Source: Deltaproteobacteria bacterium UBA1386 (GTDB lineage Bacteria; Desulfobacterota; Syntrophorhabdia; Syntrophorhabdales; Syntrophorhabdaceae). From it: a stretch of 57,084 bases of DNA. The notes under the pieces are model-generated. The model was not told where the DNA came from. It was given only the letters and a program-made list of their open reading frames with translations, and did no database searches. Of the stretch, positions 10,075-18,200 are shown piece after piece. The stretch is taken from assembly GCA_002305765.1 (NCBI GenBank), contig DBQU01000042.1, forward strand, positions 1 to 57,084, in the 5' to 3' direction. Made by a program: the position numbers and the translations under genes. Numbering within the stretch: position 1 is the first letter of the stretch; every line of letters starts with the position of its first letter.

Positions 10075-10653
10075 ATGAATGATGTTCTGAACAGCATTTT
10101 CGGTTCAAAGACAAGGGTGAAGATATTGGTTTGGTTCTTCACCCATGCTGATGAAGAGTACTTCGTGCGGCAAGTTGCGCCAATCCTTCAGGAAGACCCG
10201 ACAAATGTGAGTCGGGAAATGGCCAGACTCGAAAAGGTGGGTATCCTCGTCTCCGCCCGGGCGGGGAACCTTAAACAGTTTCGAGTGAACAGGAGTTGTT
10301 CCTTCTTTGACGAACTTAAGGGGCTCATTCTTAAGACTGCGGGAGTCGCGGGACAGATCAAGTCTTTGCTTGAAGCCGTGAAGGGGATCGAGTTTGCCTT
10401 CATTTATGGGTCCTTCGCCGGTGGCCGGGAGAACGCCGACAGCGATGTCGATCTCCTGATAGTTGGCGACGTTGATCTCAACGTGATCGATGCGGCATTG
10501 CAGAGACTGGAGAAAGCTTTAGGGAGAAGCGTCAACTACGTACTGTATGATCCCCAGGAATTCAAAGAGAAGGTGACGACGAAAGACGGGTTCATCTCCA
10601 ATGTCCTTGATGGCGAGAAGATCGCCCTTGTAGGAGATCTTCGTGGGCTATAA
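10075..10653 (+). CDS. winged-helix plus MNT nucleotidyltransferase (MntA-like antitoxin)
   Basis: A 192-aa protein with two parts. Residues 1-75 look like a winged HTH (VRQVAPILQEDPTNVSREMARLEKVGILV). Residues 100-190 are a minimal nucleotidyltransferase with the GSx10DxD motif intact: GS at 112-113 and Asp124/Asp126 in SDVDLLIVGD. In HepT-MntA modules the MNT partner AMPylates and so silences the HEPN RNase; here it is fused to a DNA-binding domain that may also repress the operon. No good ribosome site is visible. ATG 10075 is preferred to an in-frame TTG at 10069. It overlaps the HEPN gene by 11 nt. The region looks less GC-rich than its neighbours, consistent with an acquired module. Confidence 0.82.
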   Translation: MNDVLNSIFGSKTRVKILVWFFTHADEEYFVRQVAPILQEDPTNVSREMARLEKVGILVSARAGNLKQFRVNRSCSFFDELKGLILKTAGVAGQIKSLLEAVKGIEFAFIYGSFAGGRENADSDVDLLIVGDVDLNVIDAALQRLEKALGRSVNYVLYDPQEFKEKVTTKDGFISNVLDGEKIALVGDLRGL

Positions 10654-11092
10654 GAGACTTGAAGCTCAGGGATCCATTGAGAGAATTTCCTCAAACCCGA
10701 AGCAGATCTCTGTTAATCTTGCAAGGGCGAGAAGAGATCTGATGGTGGCGAGGGCAAATCTTGAGATCGACGAAGCCTGGGCCCATACGATCGCCTATCA
10801 TGCCATGCTCAGGGCCGGAAGAGCCCTCATGTTCTCCCACGGTTACCGACCGAAGGGTAAGGATCAACACAGAACTGTCGTTGAATTCTGCGCTGCCGTT
10901 CTGGGCGAGGGATTCAGGACACTCATAAACCGGTTCAACAGGATGAGGACCAAGAGACATCAGTTCATCTATGACCCGGAGAGGCCGATCCCGAAAACGG
11001 AAGCGGCGCAGTCTCTCAAGAGCGCGGAGGATTTTGTCGCCGGGATTGCTGAAAGGATGAGTGAAGAAGCCAACAAGGATAACATCTTTTAG
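10643..11092 (+). CDS. HEPN-domain protein (putative HepT-like RNase toxin)
   Basis: A 149-aa, mostly helical protein starting with GTG inside the end of the MNT gene. It has the HEPN-type core AWAHTIAYHAMLRAGRALMFSHGYRP. The C-terminal segment NRMRTKRHQFIYDP contains Arg100-x5-His106, compatible with the catalytic Rx4-6H motif of HEPN RNases. Gene order (MNT then HEPN) and overlap match nucleotidyltransferase/HEPN pairs. Toxicity is inferred from the family; the exact HEPN subfamily differs from classical HepT, and a non-toxin role is possible. Confidence 0.75.
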   Translation: MGYKRLEAQGSIERISSNPKQISVNLARARRDLMVARANLEIDEAWAHTIAYHAMLRAGRALMFSHGYRPKGKDQHRTVVEFCAAVLGEGFRTLINRFNRMRTKRHQFIYDPERPIPKTEAAQSLKSAEDFVAGIAERMSEEANKDNIF

Positions 11093-11307
11093 CCGTCTTC
11101 GATACGTCAGGCAACAACCCCGTCGAGACACTCCCTGGGACACGAGTAAAGACGGTTTCAAGCTTCGGGATGGGCTGAGTCTTCCCGGTCCGATGTACAG
11201 TCCCATCCGGCAACGACGGTCGACAGATAATCCATTGATTGTAAACACAAAACGGAAACACAATCCCGGTAATACAGAATGTGTGCTTTCTGTATGACAA
11301 TTATCTC

Positions 11308-11334
11308 TTAAGTTTTTTCTCCGCCTTTCGATAA
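11308..11334 (+). promoter_or_regulatory. sigma-28 (FliA)-type promoter of flagellin
   Basis: TTAAGTTT (11308-11315), exactly 11 bp, TTCGATAA (11327-11334), against the consensus TAAAGTTT-N11-GCCGATAA. It lies about 128 bp upstream of the flagellin ATG. In the rest of the 369-bp gap 11093-11461 I see only the hairpin at 11415-11432. Confidence 0.8.
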
Positions 11335-11414
11335 CTCTCTCATGAAGATAAACATAGTGCTCACCGGGGAGGTGAAAAACAAGTCGGTAATGGGCACACG
11401 GTACACAGTAGTAC

Positions 11415-11432
11415 CCCGGCGAGATCGCCGGG
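11415..11432 (+). promoter_or_regulatory. hairpin in the flagellin 5' leader
   Basis: Perfect 8-bp stem CCCGGCGA / TCGCCGGG with a 2-nt centre (GA), 15 nt before the ribosome site AAAAGGAG (about 11447-11454). A-rich single-stranded sequence follows. It lies in the transcript predicted from the sigma-28 promoter. FlbT/FlaF homologues, which act on flagellin mRNA leaders in Caulobacter, are encoded just downstream. Confidence 0.6.
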
Positions 11433-11461
11433 AGAAAAAATCCTAGAAAAGGAGAAAAACC

Positions 11462-12613
11462 ATGGGAGACATTTCTTTAACATCAGGCATGAGGTCGAAC
11501 CTCCTGTCCCTCCAGTCAACAGTCAAATTGCTCGACAGGACCCAGGAAAGATTGGCCACGGGCAAAAAGGTTAACTCAGCTCTGGACAATCCGACGAACT
11601 TCTTCACCGCGCAGTCACACACTTCACGTGCCAATGACCTTTTGAGCTTTAAGGATGCCATTTCAGAGGCGATCCAAACCGTCAAGGCGGCAGACGCGGC
11701 CATTACCGGTATCAAGACGTTGATCGAATCTGCGAAGGCACTCGCGGAAGACGCGAAGGGCGTTCTCAATGAGTCAGCATACAGCCAGAGCCTGACGATC
11801 GATAGCATCGCCAGTCTTGCCGGTGGCAGCACGATATCAATCGGTGGTGATACCTTTACCGCGGTGACTTCGGTCGGTTCCCAGACACTCGGTGATCAAA
11901 ACTTCTACATTGGGGCCACTGCTGCTGACACGGCAGCAAACCTCGCGGCCGCTATCAACAGCAATGTTGAATCAACGAAGGATATGAATGCCGCGGTTGC
12001 GGGTGTCACGATCACCGTTACGGCGGTAAGCGGCACCTCTCTGGAAGATGGAGATGTTGCCTTTGACGCGGCACTGAGTTCAGTTTTTTCGGAATCCTCC
12101 ATCGGAAGCGGCACGGAGCTGGCTGACAAGGTCGCTCAGTACGCGGAGACGATGAACCAGTTGAACGACCTCAGGAGCGACGCCTTCTACAAGGGCAAAA
12201 ACCTCCTGACGGCGTCGGACAACATGACGGTGCGTTTCGGCAACAACCACACCCTGGTTGTCGATGCCTTTGACGGGACCGTGTCCGGCCTGAGCCTCAA
12301 CGCGACGGCAAATGTGGGTTGGAACAGTGAGACCAACATTCAGGTCGATATCGACAAGCTCAACACAGCCCTCGATACGCTGAAGGTCAAATCCTCCGCT
12401 CTGTCCAGCAACCTGAGCATCATCCAGATGCGAAGCGACTGGATCTCGAGCGTCAGCAACATCCTCCAGACCGGTGCAGACAACCTGGTCAATGCCGATA
12501 CCAACGAGGAAGGCGCCAACATGCTCATGCTCCAGACAAGGCAGTCTCTGAGCACTTCGGCACTGTCCATGTCAGCACAGTCGGCACAGTCCGTACTCAA
12601 GTTGTTCCAGTAA
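11462..12613 (+). CDS. fliC: flagellin
   Basis: Filament subunit of 383 aa. The conserved N-terminal D0/D1 helix region (about 1-110) includes TQERLATGKKVNSALDNPTNFFTAQSHTSRANDL, and the conserved C-terminal helices (about 310-383) include SSNLSIIQMRSDWISSVSNILQTGADNLVNADTNEEGANML. The central part (about 120-290), rich in Ala, Thr, Ser and Gly, is the surface-exposed variable domain with many possible O-glycosylation sites. No cysteine. It is preceded by a sigma-28-type promoter, a leader hairpin and a good ribosome site. It ends in LKLFQ rather than the commoner LSLLR/Q. Confidence 0.95.
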   Translation: MGDISLTSGMRSNLLSLQSTVKLLDRTQERLATGKKVNSALDNPTNFFTAQSHTSRANDLLSFKDAISEAIQTVKAADAAITGIKTLIESAKALAEDAKGVLNESAYSQSLTIDSIASLAGGSTISIGGDTFTAVTSVGSQTLGDQNFYIGATAADTAANLAAAINSNVESTKDMNAAVAGVTITVTAVSGTSLEDGDVAFDAALSSVFSESSIGSGTELADKVAQYAETMNQLNDLRSDAFYKGKNLLTASDNMTVRFGNNHTLVVDAFDGTVSGLSLNATANVGWNSETNIQVDIDKLNTALDTLKVKSSALSSNLSIIQMRSDWISSVSNILQTGADNLVNADTNEEGANMLMLQTRQSLSTSALSMSAQSAQSVLKLFQ

Positions 12614-12630
12614 CAGCGGCTAATGCAATC

Positions 12631-12656
12631 AAGGAGGAGGGGAAACCCTCCTCCTT
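12631..12656 (+). terminator. hairpin after flagellin (terminator or attenuator)
   Basis: 11-bp perfect stem AAGGAGGAGGG / CCCTCCTCCTT closed by a GAAA tetraloop, 18 bp after the flagellin stop. Only a short T run follows (CCTTTC), so partial read-through into orf67-flbT-flaF is expected. It may also protect the 3' end of abundant flagellin mRNA. Confidence 0.7.
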
Positions 12657-12681
12657 TCAACCGCCTCTCAGGAGGTGAAGG

Positions 12682-12885
12682 ATGTCAGTAGATAAGATCG
12701 GACCAGCAGATACCATGACACATACGCGGGGCAGGCATGAGGCGACAAGGAACCATCAGCAGCCGGCAAAAACGGATGCCGATACCGTGTCACTCGGCAT
12801 GAACAGGGGCGCAAAAGATTTCACAGAGGTGAGCTATCCCCCCTTCTTTCCCCTTGGTGATACGCAGGGCATATACAAAAAGTGA
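12682..12885 (+). CDS. small hypothetical protein of the flagellin operon
   Basis: A 67-aa, hydrophilic protein with a strong ribosome site (AGGAGG) upstream of ATG 12682, which supports translation. No signal peptide or TM. Residues about 30-40 (TDADTVSLG) resemble the DxVxLS segment of FlgM and other small flagellar proteins, but no anti-sigma helices follow. The Pro/Phe-rich tail (YPPFFPLGD) is distinctive. Position between flagellin and flbT suggests a filament-related accessory role. I do not recognise a named family. Confidence 0.6.
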   Translation: MSVDKIGPADTMTHTRGRHEATRNHQQPAKTDADTVSLGMNRGAKDFTEVSYPPFFPLGDTQGIYKK

Positions 12886-12898
12886 GGGCACGGGGAAC

Positions 12899-13297
12899 AT
12901 GGCACTCAAGATAACACTGAAACCACACGAACGTCTCATTATCGGCGGAGCGGTTGTCGCGAACGGTGATTCCAAATGTTCATTGATCGTCGAAAACAAT
13001 GTGGCTGTGTTGCGCGAAAAGGACATTCTTCGAGAGAAGGACGCCGTGACTCCCTGCCGACGCATCTATTTCATGATCCAACTCCTGTATGTGGATGATA
13101 CGAACGTGGTCGAGAAGCACAACATTTACTGGTCGCTGGTGAAAGATCTTGTAGAGGCGGCCCCCAGCACGGCGGGGCTGGTCGCAGACATCAGCGAACA
13201 CGTATTGAATGGCAAGTATTATTTGGCGCTCAAATTGGCCAGGAAGTTGATCGAATACGAGGAGGAGGCGACGCGGCATGTCAGCGGGGGGTATTAA
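12899..13297 (+). CDS. flbT: flagellin mRNA regulator FlbT
   Basis: A 132-aa protein with the FlbT pattern LKITLKPHERLIIGGAVVANGDSKCSLIVEN, then VLREKDILREKDAVTPCRRIYFMIQLLYVD. In Caulobacter FlbT acts on the 5' leader of flagellin mRNA, coupling flagellin expression to assembly. I chose ATG 12899 because it gives the conserved N-terminus; an upstream ATG at 12854 lies in the end of the 67-aa gene. It overlaps flaF by 20 nt. FlbT/FlaF are best known in Alphaproteobacteria, so their presence in this gene background is notable. Confidence 0.9.
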   Translation: MALKITLKPHERLIIGGAVVANGDSKCSLIVENNVAVLREKDILREKDAVTPCRRIYFMIQLLYVDDTNVVEKHNIYWSLVKDLVEAAPSTAGLVADISEHVLNGKYYLALKLARKLIEYEEEATRHVSGGY

Positions 13298-13670
13298 AGC
13301 GTACCAGAAAACCCAGAAGACCACCATTTCCGGCAGGGAGCTCGAAGCGGCCGTTCTTACCAGGGGAGCTCTCCTGTTGAAAGAATGTCAGGAACACTGG
13401 AACGATGATGGCCATTTCGAGAGGCTCGATGGAGCGCTCCGGTTCAACCAGAGAATATGGACCATCTTCCAGGATGAATTGGTGAAAGAAGACAATCCGC
13501 TTCCAGGCCCACTGCGCGGTGATATCCTGAAGCTCAGCCTGTTCATTGACAAGCGGATCGTTGAGATCATGGGGGACCCCGTTCCTGAAAAGCTCAATAT
13601 GATCATCGAGATCAATCTCAATCTAGCAGCGGGACTTCGCGGCATGCCCGTGGACGATAGTCCGAAATAG
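13278..13670 (+). CDS. flaF: flagellar biosynthesis regulator FlaF
   Basis: A 130-aa protein recognised by ISGRELEAAVLTRGALLL, ALRFNQRIWTIFQDEL, NPLPGPLRGDILKLSLFIDK and INLNLAAGLRG, all typical FlaF elements. FlaF helps flagellin synthesis or secretion and counterbalances FlbT in Caulobacter and Brucella. The start overlaps flbT and has GAGGAGG about 12 nt upstream. It is the last gene of the flagellin unit; the next gene is convergent, with a 67-bp gap and no strong hairpin. Confidence 0.9.
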   Translation: MSAGGIKAYQKTQKTTISGRELEAAVLTRGALLLKECQEHWNDDGHFERLDGALRFNQRIWTIFQDELVKEDNPLPGPLRGDILKLSLFIDKRIVEIMGDPVPEKLNMIIEINLNLAAGLRGMPVDDSPK

Positions 13671-13737
13671 CCCTTCCCGGTCTTTCAGATATCCCGAAAC
13701 AAGGCAAAGACAGATACCACCGTTGAAATGGGTTCGG

Positions 13738-15267
13738 TCAGCAGGCTTTTACGGCATTTTCAGACGCACGTCCGGCCAGTTCACGAAGGACCCTGTCGAT
13801 CGTTTCGTGCCAGCCACCGGGAGATCTCTGTCTGAAAAGACGCATGCTGGGATACCAGGGAGTATTCTCTCCCTTGAGACCCCAGCGCCAATCGGGAACG
13901 AACGGGAGGAGATTCCAGACGGGCGCGCCCAGTGCCCCCGCCAGGTGCCCAATGACGCTATCAACGGTAATGACGAGATCGAGGTTCTTGATGAGCGCCG
14001 CTGTTTCCGTAAAGGCCTTGATGCCTTCGGTCATGATGTGAAGCCGGGCTGTGCCCGACGTGTTCCCAATCTCCGCCAGGGCGTCCTTTCCATACTGGAG
14101 ACTGTAAAAATCGCCGGAGTCGGTTCCCAGCAGCGGCAGGAACTGCTGAAACCCGGTCGACCTGCCCCTGTCCCCGGTATTCTTCGGATTTCCAGCCCAG
14201 GCAATTCCTATCTTCAAGTATCCAGGTCTTCCCTCTGCGCGAAGTCGTTCCCCCCATCTGGCGGTAATATCCCCATCGACATGTATGTACGGGACCGGCG
14301 CCGGTATCGTATCGGGGGTGAGTCCCAGGAAATACGGGAGCGACAGGAGAGGGATCTCGGCATCACGCTCAACATTCGCGGGGGTGTGATCAGCCCTTTG
14401 CGGGACAACCCCATCGGCCCCATCAGCGGTACGCAGGAGATCGAAGAGTTGAGGTTGACATTCCAGAACCACCTTTCCAGATATCTTTTCCTTCAAAGGC
14501 GCCAGAAAGCGTGCAAAGTGTATGGTATCCCCAAGCCCCTGCTCAGCCCGGACGAGGACCATTACCCCTTTTCGTCCAGGGGCCAGACGGGGCACCGTGC
14601 CCGGCCTCAGATAGGCCGCCCCCTCTCTTTCGAGGCGCAGCTCATATTTTTCAAAGCCGTCCCGGTAATTGCCATTCAGAAGGAGAACGTAGGCCAGGTC
14701 AAAGCCGGCCTGGTGAAAGGACGGGTCCAATGAAAAGGCCCGACGGAAATGCGCCTCCGCCTTGCCGTAATCGCCCCTTTCCATGCAAACGCTGCCGAGG
14801 TTGTCAATGATCACAGGGGCATCAGGTCGAAGAGCCAGAGCCCTTTCGTAGACTGACAGGGCCTCATCAAGCCTGCCCTGCTCCCTCAACAGGACGCCGA
14901 GATTGTTCATGGCCTCCACAAATTGTGGCCACAGGAGGATGGCCCTCCGGAAATGTGCCTCAGCTTCGCCCGGCAGATCTTCCTCCTTCAAAGCACATCC
15001 AAGATTGTTCAGAAGATCGGGCCTTTCAAGGCCCCCGGCGAGAGCATATCGATAGATCACGATGGCCTCTTTGTGTCTTCTCTGGCGGGTGTAAAGATTA
15101 CCCAGGTCGAGGGCGGTCTCGAAGGCACTGTGGTTGATGGCGAGGGTTTTCTTATAGTACCCCTCGGCTCTCTCATAATCGCCAACCTTCGCGGCGGTCC
15201 TGCCGAGCTGAGCCAGCGTCATGTAATCATCCGGTGTGCCCGGGGCAAGCCGGTCTTCTCCTGTCAC
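13738..15267 (-). CDS. TPR protein with C-terminal GT9-like glycosyltransferase domain
   Basis: A 509-aa cytosolic protein. TPR units fill about residues 15-225 (for example FVEAMNNLGVLLREQGRLDEALSVYERAL). The C-terminal 280 residues resemble the heptosyltransferase-like domain of TPR-glycosyltransferases: KIGIAWAGNP near 350, the nucleotide-sugar-site-like NLDLVITVDSVIGHLAGALG, and the ending WNLLPFVPDWRWGLKGE. It overlaps the end of the giant glycosylation gene by 4 nt (ATGA) and is co-transcribed with it. Such proteins are common beside flagellin genes and in protein O-glycosylation loci; its acceptor here is unknown. Confidence 0.85.
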   Translation of the reverse strand: MTGEDRLAPGTPDDYMTLAQLGRTAAKVGDYERAEGYYKKTLAINHSAFETALDLGNLYTRQRRHKEAIVIYRYALAGGLERPDLLNNLGCALKEEDLPGEAEAHFRRAILLWPQFVEAMNNLGVLLREQGRLDEALSVYERALALRPDAPVIIDNLGSVCMERGDYGKAEAHFRRAFSLDPSFHQAGFDLAYVLLLNGNYRDGFEKYELRLEREGAAYLRPGTVPRLAPGRKGVMVLVRAEQGLGDTIHFARFLAPLKEKISGKVVLECQPQLFDLLRTADGADGVVPQRADHTPANVERDAEIPLLSLPYFLGLTPDTIPAPVPYIHVDGDITARWGERLRAEGRPGYLKIGIAWAGNPKNTGDRGRSTGFQQFLPLLGTDSGDFYSLQYGKDALAEIGNTSGTARLHIMTEGIKAFTETAALIKNLDLVITVDSVIGHLAGALGAPVWNLLPFVPDWRWGLKGENTPWYPSMRLFRQRSPGGWHETIDRVLRELAGRASENAVKAC

Positions 15268-18200
15268 GGTGAGACTTCCCCGAATCTTCTCGTGTCCGTC
15301 AGTTCATCAAGGAGTTGCTGGGAATCCGGTTCTCTGTGACCTGTCGAAATCATATATGTCAGAAGTCTTTGCGCATAGGGTACTTCCCCGGCCGATATGA
15401 GTTTCTGTGCCAGGGAATGAAGGGCCTTTCCGTAGTGGACACGTTTTGACCACATTTCCTTGAGAAGGGCCTCTCCTCTTAAGGGATCGCTGCTGATACA
15501 ATACGCGGCCGCGAGGATACCCGTGGCAGGGTAATATCCAGGCTGGTCATTGTGGAGATTCTCGAGGACTGATACGGCCTCCGCAACATTCCCCTTGCAC
15601 AAACATGTGGCTCCGTATCCGAGCATCGCATCTTTTGAGACAGGGTCCAGTTCCATGGCCTGTTTTGCCATTTCCAACGCCCTGTCAAACATGCCAAGCT
15701 CAAGATAACAGGTAGCCATATTGACGTATACAGAACATTCCTCGGGTCTGAACTGGGCATACCGTTGCCAGAGAGATATTGCCTCATCATATTTCCTGAG
15801 TTCGGCGGCCTGCACCGCCAGTTCCCTGAGTGCTTGCATGTCCTGCCTTGTCTCGAACTTCTTCTTGCCGAGATCATAGTACATTTCGGCCCGCATGGCC
15901 AGGCGTTCCGTGTCGAGCTTGCCGTAGTGGTGGACCGGAACATCGTAAGGTTCCGGGCGTACCTTGAGTTCTGCAAGGGAGAATTCAAGAAGTTCGTGGA
16001 CGCTGTTCTGGAAACGAATGCCCTTGTGGTTTGTGAACAGCCTTACCTTCCTGGTAGATGTCCATCCTACGCCTTCTTCCTCGTCCGGATATTCGCCGAT
16101 GTTCTCTACCCAACCCTCCAGATTGGCGTTGTTCGTGTAATTGCGCGTTACCATGGTGAAGGCAACGGGTTTCCCGGTCTTCCGGGAGAGGGTGTGTCGT
16201 ATCTTGTGATGGTCTCGCGGGGAAATGACCTCATCGGCGTCGTGAACAAGGATCCACTGCCCCTTCGCGCGTTCAAGTGAAGCATTTCTGGCAGCCGCGA
16301 AGTCGTTGGTCCATGGGAGGTCGTATACCTTTGCTCCGAAGACAGAGGCAATGTCTCTGGTTCTGTCCGTTGACCCGGTGTCGACGATGATCAACTCGTC
16401 AGCTATCGGGAGCAGGCTTTTCAAACACCGCGCGATGTACTTTTCCTCGTTCTTCACGATCATGCAGACGGAAAGGGTACCCTGCTGTGCATCGGGGCGG
16501 TCGATCGCCATAGGTCCCAGCGTGTCACGGATCTCGAGACCAATGGAGACGATGTCCTCGTTGGCCCCGAAACGCACCAGGCATTTTTGTATTTCATCCA
16601 TGGCGAGCCGTGTTTTGTCCTGCCGCTGCAGGAGGTCAATGAGGAGAACGGCAATATTACGGTTGTCGGGATAAAGGGTCCTGGCCTCGGTCAGGACCGC
16701 TTCGGCTCTCTCGCATGCCTTCCGATCGATCGCAGCGCTGAGATATGCGAGAGCGTTGTCTTTTCGCGCCGGTTCGAGAACAAAGGCTTTCTCCATAAGA
16801 GCAAGCCCTTCTTCCTTTTCTCCTGCGGTCCATTTCAAAAGCCCCAGATTCCTGTATGGTTCCGCGAATCCCGGATCCCCCTGGATGGCCTGCCGAAAAA
16901 GGCTTTCAGCATGACCGAGTTCTCCTCTCTTGTACGCAAGAAGCCCTTTCACGTCAAGGGCGGGCCCGTATCCGGGTCTCGCCGATAGTAATTCATTGGC
17001 GCATCCGTCTGCCTCCAGGTCGCGGTCGAGAGCCTCAAGTACGTATCCTGACAATTCGAGCGTTTCGGGGTGGTGCTTATCCCATGTGGCTACGGACTGC
17101 AGGGCGTCCAGAGCTTCCTTGTATTCCCGTGAATCGATGAGAATGCGGGCAAGGCACAGGTAGATGCCTCTGTTATCAGGAGCTGACTTGACCCCGTCCA
17201 TCAGGACATCAATGGCATTCTCAAGCTTTCCCTTTTCGAACATGAGCCACGACCTCTCCACGGCCGTCAGGGCAGCCAGCTGTTTTGCGGTGAGAGGATC
17301 GACGGCGCTCCATTTCGCCAGGAGTGTGGCAGAGCTCTTTGGCGGACTATTGAGGGATCCATGAACATAGACGTCGGCTGCGACAGTATTCTTCAGTCCT
17401 GCCAGTGAACACCTCATGGACAGGTCTGTGTCCCAGGCCATGAGAGAATAGTCGAAAGAGGGGTCGAGCAGTCCGATGTCGTGGATGAACCTCTTTCTGA
17501 AAAGCATGCAGAAGCCGGAGAGACGAAAGACGTTGAACCGGCGGTGCAGGTTTCGTGTTCTGAAACTGCTGGCAAACGCCTCGATCTGGTCTCTTGACTT
17601 CAGATCGCCGGGGTTGATCAGCTGTCGAGATTCTGATGTGTGGTTCGTCATTGGGCCGACGATACCTGTATCTGTCGCGCGGTGGAAACAATCCTTCATT
17701 CCCGAGAGCCAGCCTTCGGTGACAACAGTTGAAGGGTCCAGAAGGAGAATGAACTCCTTGGAGGAATCGCTTATCCCTTCGTTGACAAGGTTCACGAAGC
17801 CTTTGTTATGCACATCGGCGATCAACCTGTAAGTGGATTCCTTCTTGAGAAGTTGTCTGATCAATCTGGAGGTCTTTTCATCGAATTCCTTTGAAATGAA
17901 CACGAATTCCAGGTCTTCGCCGTCGGTGTGGTCCAGAATCGACCGCACACAGTCCTTCAGACGGGCCGGCTTGTCGGTCAGGACGATGATAATGGTCGTC
18001 CCTTTCTCGTGCGACGTTTTGACTGCCGCATCTCCAATACCCGGAATTGCCGGACCGGTGTTCCTGCATGTCGTCTGTTGATCGTTGTTGCTCCCGACGG
18101 CGGCAGGGTCGGGGATGCCTGTTTGCTTGTGTACAGGAATCCTCTGAAAGACGTCGTCACATCCCAGCTGCGCTATCAGCCTGTAGTTACGCGATGCCAT

